The translations under genes and the position numbers were made by a program. Positions 36,000 through 47,829 of a stretch of 64,000 nt of DNA are shown piece by piece (within the stretch, counting starts at the first letter, position 1; each line of letters begins with the position of its first letter). Location of the stretch: NCBI GenBank assembly GCA_022495995.1, contig JAFEMH010005380.1, forward strand, positions 101,153 to 165,152, given 5' to 3'. The notes beneath the pieces were generated by a model, which was not told the DNA's origin, ran no database searches, and saw only the letters and a list, made by a program, of their open reading frames with translations. The stretch comes from Adenophora triphylla var. japonica. Taxonomy: Eukaryota > Streptophyta > Magnoliopsida > Asterales > Campanulaceae.

Positions 36000-36787
36000 G
36001 TTTAAGGTGGAATGGATTCAAACCACTTGAAAGATACGTTACTGATTAAAGTGACAAGGACAACGCAAAAAGGTAGTACCAATCATAGGCTAATGAATCA
36101 GTGCAACACATTTTCCATAATCACTGTCCAACATTAAAATTAAGAAAAAAGCCCACCACAAACAAAAATGTGTTTAAATTTTAATAATTGGCAAAAACCA
36201 CAAACAAAAATGTGTTTAAATTTTAATAATTGGCAAAAATGCAAAAAAAGTATTCAAATTTGTATGACGACATTGAATTTGATACATAAACTAATTTTTG
36301 TTACATTCAAGATAATTGAACTATTTTTTGTTACATCTAAGGTATTTTCCTCTAACGATTTATATTTTTTCAGTAAATAGGCATATTAGATACATGTGAC
36401 CCAAATTTTTAAAAGTAAAATAGGAAAATTATGATTTTCTAAATTTTACAAATTTTGGGAGTTCAATATGTAAATTTTAAAAACAAAAAGTGAAGTAAAG
36501 GAAGAACCTCGTAAGGGGTTAAATAAAGAAATAAAAACTAACATTCCCCCTACATCCCAGATTGTCCCAATCCTATATTCCCATCGGACAATGATACACA
36601 AAGTGAAAATATATAGGGAAAACTAATAGTGAAAATGTATAAACCATTAAATAAGTTTCTATTAGTAGGATACACAAAAATTTGTTGCAATCCAACGTAA
36701 TACACGTTTTTGATATAATCTTTCCCTACACATTTTCACTATACATATCATTATCCATTCCCACCTCCTTCTCTATCTTCTTCTTTC
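36000..36787. other. Gene-free stretch with a small tandem duplication
   Basis: A 41-bp unit (CACAAACAAAAATGTGTTTA onward) is duplicated in tandem at 36157-36238. The rest is AT-rich. A short open frame at 36788-36978 (MAASATISSSTVTFPLTTYF) ends at the TRIM-like LTR; whether it is a gene remnant is unclear. Confidence 0.5.
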
Positions 36788-37179
36788 ATGGCCGCCTCCG
36801 CCACCATTTCTTCTTCGACCGTCACTTTTCCCCTAACTACGTACTTTGACCATTTTTCCCACCCCATATCCAAGATAACAAATATGGAACAAGGAAGAAA
36901 CCTCTCTCCTCCATATCCCTTTATTCGCAGTCGTCATGCACTCGAGCAGTACTCTCCCACCGTTTTGCACCACTCCAATGTTAGAGATAAAGAAGGAGAT
37001 TCACCAAATATTCAGCTAGCTAAGTTGGTATTGAGCCAACTTATGAAAGCTACCTTAGTTAGAAGTATTCTCCAATTAAAATTATATTTACTATATTAGA
37101 ATCCTAGTTATATTAGGTTTTGTTATTACCTTATTTACTTCCTCTTGTTATGTATAAATAGGATATCACTACTACATTT

Positions 37180-37450
37180 CTGACCTAATGCAACGCATCT
37201 AACGCATCTAATGTAACGCCACGAGCTAATGTAACGCATCTAATGCAACGCCAGAGCTAATGTAACGCATCTAATGCAACGCCAGAGCTAATGTAACGGC
37301 TAATGCAACGCCAGAGCTAATGTAACGCATCTAATGCAACGCCATAGCTAATGTAACGCATCTAATGCAACGCCAGAGCTAATATAACGAGTCTAATGCA
37401 ACGCCAAAATCCTAATGTAACGCCTAAATTACTAATGCAACGCCAAAATT
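37180..37450. repeat. CACTA subterminal repeat array (left)
   Basis: Alternating units GCTAATGTAACGCATCTAATG and CAACGCCAGA occur about eight times. They are the likely binding sites for the trans-acting transposition protein. The reverse complement (GGCGTTGCATTAG) recurs at 40600-40870. Confidence 0.85.
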
Positions 37451-38490
37451 CTATAACCTATACTATATACCATATACCCTATACCCTACACTATACTCTA
37501 TAACCTATATCATATACCATATACCCTATACCCTATACACTATACCCTATACCCTATGCCCTATACACTATACCCTATAACATATATCCTATACCCTATA
37601 CCCTATACATTATACCCTATATCCTATACACTATACACTATACCCTATACCCTATACCCTATACCATATACCATATACCCTATATCCTATACCCTATAAA
37701 CCACTATACCACTATCTGTTTATACCATATACCCTATACACTATACACTATATCATATACCCTATATCCTATACACTATACCCTATGCCCTATACACTAT
37801 ACCCTATAACCTATATCCTATAGGGTATAGGGCATATGATATAGGGTATACCCTATAGGGTATAGGGTATACCCTATAGGGTATAGGGTATAGAGTATAC
37901 CCTATAGGATATAGGGTATACCCTATAGGATATAGGGTATAGGGTATAAGGTATATGGCATAGGGTATAGGGCATATGGTATAGGGTATAGGGTATACCC
38001 TATACCATATACCCTATAGGGTATAGGGTATACCCTATACCCTATGCCCTATACACTATAGGGTATAGGGTATACCCTATAGGGTATAGGGTATACCATA
38101 TACCTATAGGGTATACCCTATAGGGTATAGGGTATACCCTATATCCTATAGGGTATAGGGTATAAGGTATAGTGACATGTGGCATGTGGCATATGGTATA
38201 GGGTATACCCTATAGGGTATAGGGTATATCCTATAGGATATAGGGTATAGGGTATAAGGTATAGGGCATAGGGCATATGGTATAGGATATACCCAATAGG
38301 GTATAGGGTATACCCTATAGGGTATAGGGTATAAGGTATAGGGCATAGGGCATATGGTATAGGGTATACCCTATAGGGTATAGGGTATACCCTATAAGGT
38401 ATAGGGTATAGGGTATACCCTATAGGATATAGGGTATAGGGTATAAGGTATAGGGCATAGGGCAATACCCTATACCTTATACCCTATAAG
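37440..38490. repeat. CCCTATA/TATAGGG palindromic tandem array
   Basis: To about 37815 the top strand carries runs of TATACCCTATACCC. From there to 38490 it carries TATAGGGTATAGGG with frequent switches between the two orientations (TACCCTATAGGGTATAGGG). The whole kilobase can fold into many short hairpins. Long open frames here (repeats of Tyr-Pro-Ile) are artefacts of the repeat. Confidence 0.92.
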
Positions 38491-39182
38491 TATTATTAAT
38501 ATTTTAAAAGTATAATTTTTTTTTTAATTTTTTTTTGAATTGAGATAAATATTTTAGACATTTTTTGGTAAGGAAGTTTTTTTAAAAAAATTATATAAAA
38601 TAAGTTAGAAATTAACTAAATATTTCTATCAATTATTACTTAGGTATATTAATATTTCTTAGAAGTTTAAATTATTAAATTAATGAGTATTATTATTAAT
38701 TAATAACATTATTATTATTAATTATATAATAATAATTATTAATATATTCAATTATTTAATTGAATAATTAACAATAAAAGTATATAATATAAAAATATTT
38801 ACTTTTTTCATATTATGTATTATTACTAGTTATTATTAATATTATTATTAAGTATTATTTATTTTTAAATTTATTTTTGAATTGAGATAAATATTTTAGA
38901 CTTTTTTGGTAAAGAAATTTTTTAAAAAATTTATTAGGCATAATTAATTATTAGTACTATTATTAATATTAATTAATTAATATTAATAATTCATTAATAA
39001 ATATTATTGATATTAGGCATAATATTATTTTATAGTTTAAATTATTAGTATTATTATTAAGTATTATTAATAATAGCATCATTATTAGTATTATTATTAA
39101 GTATTATTACTAATAATTTTTAAAGAAATAAAAGTATATAATATAAAAATATTTACTTTTTTGATATTATGTATTATTAGAG

Positions 39183-39364
39183 TTGTGGACCGTTGGATTG
39201 AATGTGTGAATGGTTGGATTTGGTTTAGCTCATGATCCGCGTGATTATTTGAGACCCAATCAAACAATGCCATGTGTCATTATTTTATTGGTTCTCATAT
39301 AATCACGCGGATCATGAGCTAAACCAAATCCAACCATTCACACATTCAATCCAACGGTCCACAA
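39183..39364. mobile_element. Perfect long-armed palindromic MITE inside the CACTA element
   Basis: Left arm from TTGTGGACCGTTGGATTGAA to GATCCGCGTGATTAT is matched without a mismatch by the right arm ATAATCACGCGGATC to GGTCCACAA, about 65 bp each. They surround a spacer of about 50 bp. The absence of arm divergence suggests a recent insertion or recent correction. Confidence 0.85.
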
Positions 39365-39369
39365 TTAAT

Positions 39370-40076
39370 CAAAACAAACCAATAAATCCCTCTTTCTCTC
39401 CTCATTTCTCTCTCTTTATTTTTATTTTATCAAAATAAACAAAAGTTTCTCTCTCTCTCATTTCTCTCCTTCTTCTTCTCAGTCAAACAACCAGATCTCC
39501 ACAACCCACGCCTACCCACAAACGTCTTCTTCTCAGTCCACCGGAATCCATGGCCGCCTTCCTCTTCCTCTCCACCATTTCGGCAAAACCCAACCGGCCC
39601 TTACTCATTTCCGTCTTCTTCTCTAATTCCGGCCCTTACTCATTTCCGTCCAACTCCTTCCTGAATTCCAATAACCGCCAAAAGTAGTACGTTTGCTTCT
39701 TTTACTTCTCATTCCTTTGTTAGCAAGAACACGTTTCTGGGCTACAGTTACCTCAGGTTTAATGATTTCATCCAACATATCATAATCAGAAACAAAATTC
39801 ATAGAGTTTGGATTTGTATTCTCTCCGTTTCAGAAGCATATCAACTGAAAACCAAGGATTGGAAACATCAAACTCAGATGCTCGCTCTAGACAAAACCCA
39901 GAAACGTAATTGTATTCCGACTCTTCGGGTGTAATGAAACCATAATCCAATCCTTTTTCCCAATGAAAATCTTTATTGGCAGGTTGAGAAACGCCACACG
40001 AGAAAGCAACAGAGACATCTCCAATTTCCCCTAACCTAACATTTGGACGCCTTTGTCTCTTAGAATCCATACTCAA
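39370..40076. pseudogene. Host-derived coding fragments captured in the CACTA element
   Basis: On the minus strand, 40070 to 39786 is open and reads MDSKRQRRPNVRLGEIGDVS, an N-terminus like that of a group of plant proteins of unknown function with RRPSVRLGDIG (some carry a SAM domain). Beyond a frame change near 39830 another frame stays open to about 39680 (DEIIKPEVTVAQKRV, then Lys/Arg-rich). On the plus strand, 39370-39680 looks like a different gene's 5' region: a CT-rich leader, then ATG at 39551 reading MAAFLFLSTISAKPNRPLL. Both have more even base use than the flanking transposon DNA. I cannot name the parents firmly. Confidence 0.5.
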
Positions 40077-40279
40077 GGCTGAGAAAAGGCCGGCGTTGTT
40101 TGCTTTTACAGATCTGAATTTGTTTTGTCCAAATCTGAATTTGTTTTTGCCCAGATCTGAATTTGTGTCTTTGTTTATAATTGCTAATGAATGTGTATAT
40201 ATTTCTTATTCTTTTTGCAACCATTGAAATTGAAGGTGGTGGTTGATGGTGGCAGGTGGTGGTTGTGGTGTAAGAGAAG

Positions 40280-40470
40280 TTTAGGGGACTAAAGTGTGAC
40301 TCTAAGAATATATCAAGGATCGATTTGAGGAAAGTAAAACTTAAGGGACTAATTTGAGGAAAATAAAATCTAATGGACTGATTTGAGAAAAATAAAACCT
40401 AATGATTGATTAAGAAAAATAAAATTTAAGGGACTCGATTTGAGAATAATAGAACTTAAGGGACTCGATT
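40280..40470. repeat. Degenerate tandem repeat in the CACTA element
   Basis: About six units of roughly 30 bp contain AAGGGACT, GATTTGAG and AAATAAAA in order. They lie between the captured fragment and the right subterminal array. Confidence 0.7.
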
Positions 40471-41749
40471 TAAAAATATTTACAAAAAATTATATATATA
40501 TATATATCAAAAATAAAAATATAGAAAAAGAAAATTAAAAAAATTAATTAAATTGTGAAATTATGTAATAAATTTTAGGGACTCATTTAATTTTTGGCGT
40601 TACATTAGGTATTCAACCACTTTTTAAATTGGCGTTGCATTAGGTTCTTTTTGGCGTTGCATTAGGTGTTCATATAGTTTTAAAATTGGCGTTGCATCAG
40701 GTATTTACCTGATGCAACGCCAAAGCTCTGGCGTTACATTAGCTTACTATGTCGTTGCATTAGACCTAATGCAACGCAAGAGAATGCAACGGCCATTTGG
40801 CGTTACATTAGGCCTAATGTAACGGTTTTTGGGCCCTAATGCAACGAAAATTGGCGTTACATTAGGTCAGAAATGTAGTAGTGTATTTACAATATCAATA
40901 AAACTCAAGATATCTTCTTCAATATTTATCAAAGCTTACATGATATCAGAACTTAGATCACCAATAAAATTTTTCTTTTCTTTTTATCCCCATGGCTGCC
41001 GAAGCTACTATCTACCTCACCAATCCTTGCCCTTAAATCATGGCTCTCAACCCACATTTCCCAGCGCCTATTCTGCACCACCTCCAATCAACCCACACCC
41101 AATTGGTCCTCCGCCAGTGGAGCCACTCACCATGTTACTCATGATCTCAAAAACCTCTCTCTTCATTTCCCTTATGATAGCACTGAAGAACTTCTCATTG
41201 GTGATGGCTCAGATCTTCATTCTCCTTGTAATTTTCCTTTCTCCTCTTAAATTTCTCTTCGTTACTTTTGGATCAAAAAAAGAAAAAAAATCTTGCACGG
41301 CCGTGTCTATTGCTTTGCACGGTCGTGCCACACGTCTTCAAAAAATATATTATTTTTTATCTCAAATTAACTCTCATTCTTAAATTGGTCATCTCTTAGA
41401 CCACTTCAAATTGGCGATGCTATTGTGTCATCTCCTTCTTAAACTTTTTTTTCTTATCCCAATGTAACGTTGAGTATTATTTCTCCTCTTCACTCAATCT
41501 CCCTTTAAAAACCAAACCTAATTAGTTGTCGAGACATAAAATCGCCGTTGAGACGTAGTCGATGAGACACAAAATTTCTCATCATTCCGACGTAAAATTA
41601 TCGTCATCAAGACGTAATAAACAACAACAATAACAATAAACAACAACAACAACAACAAAGTCTTCAGCAACAACAAGTCTTCAACAACAACAAGTCTTCA
41701 TTATGTCAAAGATTGGACTCTCCTATCGGCCGTCCATCTTGCGGGGGCA

Positions 41750-41991
41750 TGTTAGAGATAAAGAAGGAGAATCACCAAATATTCAGTTACCTAAGTTGGT
41801 ATTGAGCCAACTTAGAAAAGTTACCTTAGTTAGAAGTATTCTCCAATTATAATTATATTTACTATATTAGAATCCTAGTCATATTAGATTTTATTATTAC
41901 CTTATTTACTTCCTCTTGTTATGTATAAATAGGGTCTTTACAATATCAATAAAAATCAAGATATCTTCTTCAATATTTATCAAATCTTACA
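41750..41991 (+). repeat. 3' LTR of the TRIM-like element
   Basis: This 242-bp repeat starts TGTTAGAGATAAAGAAGG and ends AAATCTTACA. It matches the split 5' LTR with a few substitutions and contains a TATAAATAGG box likely to serve as a TATA element. Confidence 0.9.
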
Positions 41992-43028
41992 CCCACCATC
42001 CGCCATCGTTCATTCACTTCTCTTCTCCGCCAACTACCGTCCTTCCCCTCTTTCATCTGCCTAGCACCAAACTGATGATCTAAAAAAAATTCCCTTCAGA
42101 TCTAGATCTGAGTCCAAACTTGAGCCTTAATCCCAAGACATACCTCCAATTCGAATTCCCTGGTTAAATTTGAATTCGTTTTTGCAAACCATCAACTTTG
42201 TTATAAATTGTTTTTATTTTTCGAGTTTTGAATGAATTTGGATTTTGATTAAAAATTTATGTGCTGGTGTTGATGATGATGGTGGTGGGAAGGGTTGCTT
42301 ATTGGTGGAAGAAGATTGGGGATGAGGTTGAAGATGAAGGAGGTGTGAGGTTGAGGATGAAGATAAAGATGACTATGATTCCTATTTTAATAAAATGTGT
42401 CATATGTATTACAAATGCCTATATAACTTAAAAAATTGACGTCGTTAGAGAAAGGTAACTTGGATGCAACAAAAGAATAGTTGAATTACTTTGTATTCAA
42501 CGAAAATGAGTTTAGACATCAAATCCAAACTAGTCTTATAGTTTGGACACTATTCGCTCATTAAGGCTGAAAAATTGAGGACCCCAGTCAAATTGTTTGC
42601 TAGGGCCTGAAATTTCAGAATCGACCCTGACTATACTACATTGCTATTTTCAAAATATACGTGTTATAAAATAAATGGTTATTTTTATTATTGAATAAAA
42701 ATAAAAATGGACACTCATAGCTAAATGGAGTAATATGATAATTCTTCCAAGTTGGTATTCCTCTTTTTTCAGAATGATAATTTTAATTTGATATTAATAA
42801 TCAATTCAATGAATTTTGGCCAATAAATCATAAAAAATTAATTATCACAATGTAATTTTTAACATTATAATTGATGTACCATTAAGAACAATATTAGTAA
42901 GATAGTTCAGTTGACATAAAATATTAACTAAATTTTAATTAAAGTAAAACTATATTTTATAAAGTAATAATTATTTACTAGAATGTCTCCCTTGAAACAT
43001 GCTTAGCCTAGACCTAGTCCCTCCTTCT
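41992..43028. other. Gene-free stretch between TRIM-like element and transporter gene
   Basis: A CT-rich stretch (41992-42060) resembles a 5' leader but leads to no supported frame. The 3' UTR of the transporter should lie in the last few hundred bases before 43029. There is no other signal. Confidence 0.4.
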
Positions 43029-46000
43029 CTACATTTTAACCTCATTGAGCTCTACATCAGAGTGAGACTTGTCATCTATGTCAATTTCCATCTTAGTCTT
43101 GTACTCATATTTTTGAGCAACTATGACATAATATATCATGTTCACAATCCCCATTATTCCTATAACATAGTAGAAATAATCGACCCTTCCTCGATTAATA
43201 TCCGCGGTTAACCAATCCGGTCGCCCGTTCTGCCTTGTTGTCTTGTGCACAATCATAACCATCGCGCTGCTGATATAACTAGCGCAACCAGCTGTGATAG
43301 AGAACAGTGAATTAGCCACACTTTTCAAATTCTCGGGAAATTCTTTGTAGTAAAACTCAATCTGCCCGATGATGTAGAATGCCTCGGCGAACCCCATCAG
43401 GATAAGTTGTGGGGCCAGCCACAAGACGGTTATTGGTGCAATCCCATCTGGCCGGCCAGCCGCTACAGCCGATTCTCTCCTCATTTTCTCGATGTAGCCC
43501 GCGACAAACATTGATAGAAAGGCAAAGACAATCCCGATTCCGATTCTTTGGAGGAGTGTAATCCCGCCGTCGAGCTTCGTGATCTTCCTTAGAGCGGGGA
43601 CCACGATTCTATCGTAGAATGGGATCCATAGGCCAATGGTAATCATGGAAATGACCCCGAGTGATCCGGCGGGAATTTCAAAATGTGGGCCCAAATGACG
43701 GTCCATTTTTAGGGCTTGAGAGACTGTGAAAGTTCCTTGTTGGGCCAAGGAAACAAAGCAAATAATGCTAGCACCTAAAACTGGGATAATCTTTATAATG
43801 CATTTCACTTCTTCAATTTGTTGGACACTGGATAATTTCCATGGGTTTATTAGAGTCCCATCGGGCTTCACTTCACCGTCCATTATCAAGGCTGATTTAT
43901 TTAAGAACCTGAAAATATAGTAAAACAAGTACTAAGTTTTATGAAAAATTATTTATTTTGGGGCTAAGGCTTTGTTGTTGTTGTTGTATTAATAAATAAA
44001 TAAATAATATAGCACTGAATAATGCATGTAGTAAGCAAAGCGATTAATGTTACCTGAACCGATCAGTAAGAGGGAGGTTCGGAACCATATAAGTTCCCTT
44101 TCGTGGCGGATCATAATAAACTCCAACAATCTCCCCATTAGTTGGAAGCTCAACTTTCCTTTTCTTATACGCGGCAACAAGCGCTTGAGCCATGCCCGAA
44201 AATATGCTCCCTTGGGGCTCCACATACACGTAAACACTCATCCCGACGAAAAAAAGCACGATCGAAAACGCCATAAGCATTGTGGGGATACCAAAACCCC
44301 AAACCCAACTTACTTCAGTTTGAATATAAACAACCAAAGTCATGGCAATTAGCAAAACCACAGTGAATGTCATGTAGTACCAATTGAAGAAGCTAGCAAT
44401 TCCTTTTCTGCCTTCATCTGTTGTTGGGTCAAATTGGTCAACTCCAAAGGGGAGACTACAAGGCCTTATTCCACCTGTGCCTATGGACAGAAAGCCCAAT
44501 GCTAGGATTAGTAGGCCCAGTTGGGTACTGTTGGGGCCCATACATTGATGGGCCAGTTGTTGGGCTGCTGAGCAGATTGGTGGAAGGAGGTTTGGGATTG
44601 AAACAATTAGTGTCATGGTCACCATTCCCTGTTAATCATAATCAAACATTAATCATGCAACAAAATCATTGTAATAAACATAATACAATAATAAGGTAGT
44701 AGAAAATTGTCTTTTCTTACATTTTTCCTTAGTTTATTTCTGATTTTCTTAAAAAAAAATCTTAAAAAAAAAAAAAAAAAAAAACTTGAATGTGAAAGGA
44801 AAATGTCACCAATATGCATTGATTAAATGAATATACATGGCACCAATATGCATTGAATAAATGTCACGCCACTTTTGAAAGGGACAACTTGATTAATTCA
44901 CATGTGCACCATTCCATTATCGACATGGGACACCATATGGTGCATAGATATGTGTGTTGGAAATTATTCATGACCAAAAGATCCTATCAAAATTATCCAA
45001 AATAATTTTTATTTAAATTAAAATCATTTAATTTTCACTTTTATTTTTATATTAAAATTTGTAATAATTCATTAATTATCTTATTGAATGAAATATTGTA
45101 GAAAAGAGAAACAATTAATATGGGTAAAATTAGTAATTTTTTTTCAGTAAGTCATAGTAATAATTGCTTTATTAAAATCGTTGAAACCCAAAAAAAAGCG
45201 ACAGTTATTTTGAATCAGCGAGATTATTGTTTTTATTATAATTATTGCTTTGCTAATTTTAATTTAGAAGATTATTTTTCTAAATGAGTGATTATTCTCT
45301 TCGTACCATTTTAAACCGGATCAACTTTTTGGGTACAGTGATTAAGGGAAAATAGAGTAGGAAGGAGGTGTTTTGAGTATAAAAAAATACAATAAGAGAG
45401 AGAATGAGTGGAAGGAATAGTTAGTTGATTGGTGTTGTAAGTATAAAGTAAAGTATGAGAGATAATGACATGATGAATAGTGAAAATTATTTGTCATTTT
45501 ATAAACTTCAATTTGAGATGAGACAGCCAAAAATGACAAAAAGTCCGATTTAAGTAGGACGGAGGAAGTATGTCATATTATTCAAATATTCAGATTAACT
45601 TGGGAATAGTAAGTTCTCATTTGTTTTTCATTTTCAGCTCATATTCAGATTTGAATGGGTCAGTGCATCAGACATAACACAATTCAGACTGTTTGTTTTT
45701 TTCTCCATTCAGATCTGAATGTCTCTTATTTTTCACTTAATTTTCAGATATAAAAATATCACTTATTTGCCTCTTAATTGAACTTTTTTATATATATCTC
45801 TTCCATAAACTCGTAATTTAAAAAATATCCAACCCAAACACTAGATCAACAATCATTCATCTTATCTCTCTACTCCATTAAATGTCGTAACCCTAATTTC
45901 GGATGTGAATTCCGATGAATATTCAAACAGTTTGAGTAATTCAGAAATCAGTGTTTAGACGCTACCTCTTATCAGTTCAGCCAAATTCAAAAATGAAATC

Positions 46001-47622
46001 AGATTTCAACACTTAACACTTAAAAAAAATCAAACGTCACCGAAGTTGATTGGTGTTGTAAGTATAAAAGTAAAGTATGAGAAATAATGAGAGGATGAAT
46101 AGTGAAATTTATTTGTCATTTTATAAAGTTCAATTTGAGATGAGACAACAAAAAATGACAAAAAAGTCCGATTTAAGTAAGACGGCGGAAGTATGTCATA
46201 TTATTCAAATATTCAGATTAATTTGGGACTATTTTCTCAAAAGATTATATACTGCTGCTTCTGCCCTTAAAAATGAATGATTATTATAAATTTAAAGGAC
46301 ATTTTAAAAAAGTTAATTTTTAATTTTTAAAAAAAATCATAAATATTCATACTGTTTACTTTCAAATTTTTGGTTTTACAAAAATACAATGAATGAAAAA
46401 TTTGAATAAAATCATTCAAAGGCAAATATTTTTAAAATTAAATTAAAAAAAATATAAAATCATTCAATTTGAGACGGAACGAAGAGTAGAATTGAGTTGA
46501 GTAATAGTAGTAGTAGGTAGGTTTGAAATAAAGTGAAAAATTTACCAGAAGAGAAGCGAAGGAGCAGACGGCAATGACCCAAAACTTGCCAACATAAGCA
46601 TCAGAAATAAAGGCACCAATCAACGGTACAAAATTATTGACGCCAGACCAAATATTGATCAGGTTGGCAGATGAAGCTTGGTCCATATTAAATTTTGTCA
46701 TCAAAAATACGGTAAAGTTTGATAACAATCCAATCGTTGCCAACCTCTCGAACGTTTCATTTCCTGCATATATTGCCAAAAATAATTAAATAAAGTTAAA
46801 TAGCGTCACCCTCCAAATCGGCCTTATTTATTATTTTTTATTTTTTTTGATATATGCTTACAAAATAAAAGCTCGATGGGTCGTAATCCATGTGCTTATG
46901 TACTTTTTCTTGTGTATCCGTGACACAAAATTGTCTAGGAAATTCATTGCAATAGTAAATAGAAACCGAATTATGATATGGTATATGTGTAGCGGTTCGG
47001 GCTTCGAGATCGGGTCGTTACACTGGACCCCTATGATATTATATTTTCTAATGAAAGAGGTGAAATTTTTTTTCTCTAGTGAAACGCTTTAACACATTGA
47101 ATGTCGACTAATTTAATCTTTAAATTCAGTAGAACCAAGACGGTTGAATACAATATTTTTTTTTACGAGATTATGTTGTGGGAGAGAAACATGCTACGTG
47201 TAATCTGTCTATGTGTGAGAGCTCAAAAGTGCATGCAAAATATAATTTTTTGAGACCTCATAATTCATGTGGTAGTGGTTGTGAGATTTTGCCTACATAC
47301 ACTACTCCTAGCTAAAGGTGGTGTGTATGTGCCAAAGAGTGGGATCGGAAGATTTCGCCATGAGAAATATAAGAGAAAGAGAGGTACCTAAGACATAAGG
47401 CATGGACTTCCAACCGCCGGGGGTTCTTTGTTTGGTGGTGGTTTTGGATGGTTCATAAGGAGATTTATGCGGCGGTGATAGTGGTGGCGCTTGGTGGAGC
47501 TCATTTTCCGGTGGAGGGAGTAATGCTCTTGAAGAAGAAGAGATTGGAATGCATTTAGTACAACAAGCAAGCCAAGAAGAGCTTCTTTTTCTTTGTCTTT
47601 TTTCCTCCAAGATAGAAGACAT
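43029..47622 (-). CDS. NPF (NRT1/PTR family) proton-coupled transporter, NPF2-like, 4 exons, 635 aa
   Basis: Minus-strand exons 47622-47388, 46763-46546, 44628-44054 and 43908-43029 join in phase (1908 nt). The protein has a cytosolic Ser/Lys-rich leader of about 60 residues (MSSILEEKRQRKRSSS, then WLACCTKC). Next comes GGWKSMPYVLGNETFERLA with the ExxER proton-coupling motif of the family. There are about twelve membrane segments, and a typical PTR signature in exon 3 (LGFLSIGTGGIRPCSLPFG, then VDQFDP). Exon 4 carries the second half, with ITKLDGGITLLQRIGIG and APQLILMGFAEAFYIIGQ. Wording in exons 1-2 (NIWSGVNNFVPLIGAFISDA) is closest to the NPF2.8-2.14 group, whose members move nitrate, glucosinolates or flavonoid glycosides; the substrate cannot be read from sequence. 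It probably sits in the plasma membrane. The upstream Stowaway at 47.83 kb lies about 210 bp before the start. Confidence 0.94.
45293..45570. mobile_element. Stowaway MITE in transporter intron 2
   Basis: Left end TATTCTCTTCGTACCATTTT and right end TAAGTAGGACGGAGGAAGTA are diverged termini, with TTAAACCGGA / TCCGATTTAA arms. The body has the GAGAGAGAATGAGTGGA motif. Its right half is duplicated at about 46046-46193. Confidence 0.7.
45425..46228. repeat. About 180-bp direct duplication flanking a 440-bp insert
   Basis: Positions 45425-45603 and 46046-46228 share GTTGATTGGTGTTGTAAGTA through to GTATGTCATATTATTCAAAT and CAGATTA. Between them is about 440 bp rich in ATTCAGAT / ATCTGAAT motifs, probably another MITE-like insert. 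The duplicated piece includes the right end of the neighbouring Stowaway. Confidence 0.75.
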
Positions 47623-47829
47623 ATTTTCTTTCTTTTTTCTTCTTCTCTTGAGCTAATAAAATTTGGCAGGCACACTTCATCTATTTATATCCCAATAAGT
47701 GAAATATTGAGAGAGACAGATAGTGTGGGCAGTTGTGTGTGCGGGCCTGATTGACGGATCCCAATGTCTGGTATAATTTTAGTGTTTTTTTTTTTTTTTA
47801 ATCTCAAAATAATTATAAAATCTTATATA

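Larger units (their letters stand above)
37167..40883. mobile_element. Non-autonomous CACTA (En/Spm) transposon, 3717 bp, TSD TAT
   Basis: The termini CACTACTACATTTCTGACCT and, read inward, CACTACTACATTTCTGACCT are perfect inverted repeats starting with CACTA. The 3-bp duplication TAT lies at 37164-37166 and 40884-40886, as CACTA transposases make. Subterminal repeats are typical: AATGCAACGCC / AATGTAACGC at 37180-37450 and inverted at 40570-40870. No TNPA or TNPD transposase is present. Inside are a TATAGGG/CCCTATA array (37440-38490), an AT-rich block (38490-39180), a perfect palindromic MITE (39183-39364), host-like coding fragments (39370-40080) and a 30-bp tandem repeat (40280-40470). 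Confidence 0.93.
36979..41991 (+). mobile_element. TRIM-like LTR retrotransposon, 5' LTR split by a CACTA element
   Basis: LTR1 is 36979-37166 plus 40887-40940 (242 bp once the insert is removed); LTR2 is 41750-41991 (242 bp). Both run TGTTAGAGATAAAGAAGG ... TTACA. Next to LTR1 is TGATATCAGAACTTAG, two changes from the usual initiator-tRNA-Met primer site TGGTATCAGAGC. Before LTR2 lies the purine-rich GCGGGGGCA. The internal part is only 809 bp and has no gag or pol. It contains an ATG (MAAEATIYLTNPCP, then a stop) and a CAACAA-rich block at 41618-41700. Without the insert the element is about 1.3 kb, which fits a terminal-repeat retrotransposon in miniature or a slightly larger non-autonomous element. 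I could not find a clear 5-bp target duplication. Confidence 0.85.

Noticed and set aside
36788..36978. Intact gene interrupted by the TRIM-like element
   Set aside because: The 63 codons before the LTR have no recognised family and the sequence after the 3' LTR does not continue the frame convincingly.
37180..37450. CRISPR-like array
   Set aside because: Spacers are not unique and the repeats are CACTA subterminal motifs, in a plant genome.
38139..38465. Tyr-Pro-Ile repeat protein
   Set aside because: It is translation of the TATAGGG array; equally long frames exist in other phases.
40829..41383. 184-codon frame over the CACTA end and TRIM interior
   Set aside because: It crosses the transposon boundary and has no family match; the likely ATG of the TRIM interior (40992) stops after about 14 codons.
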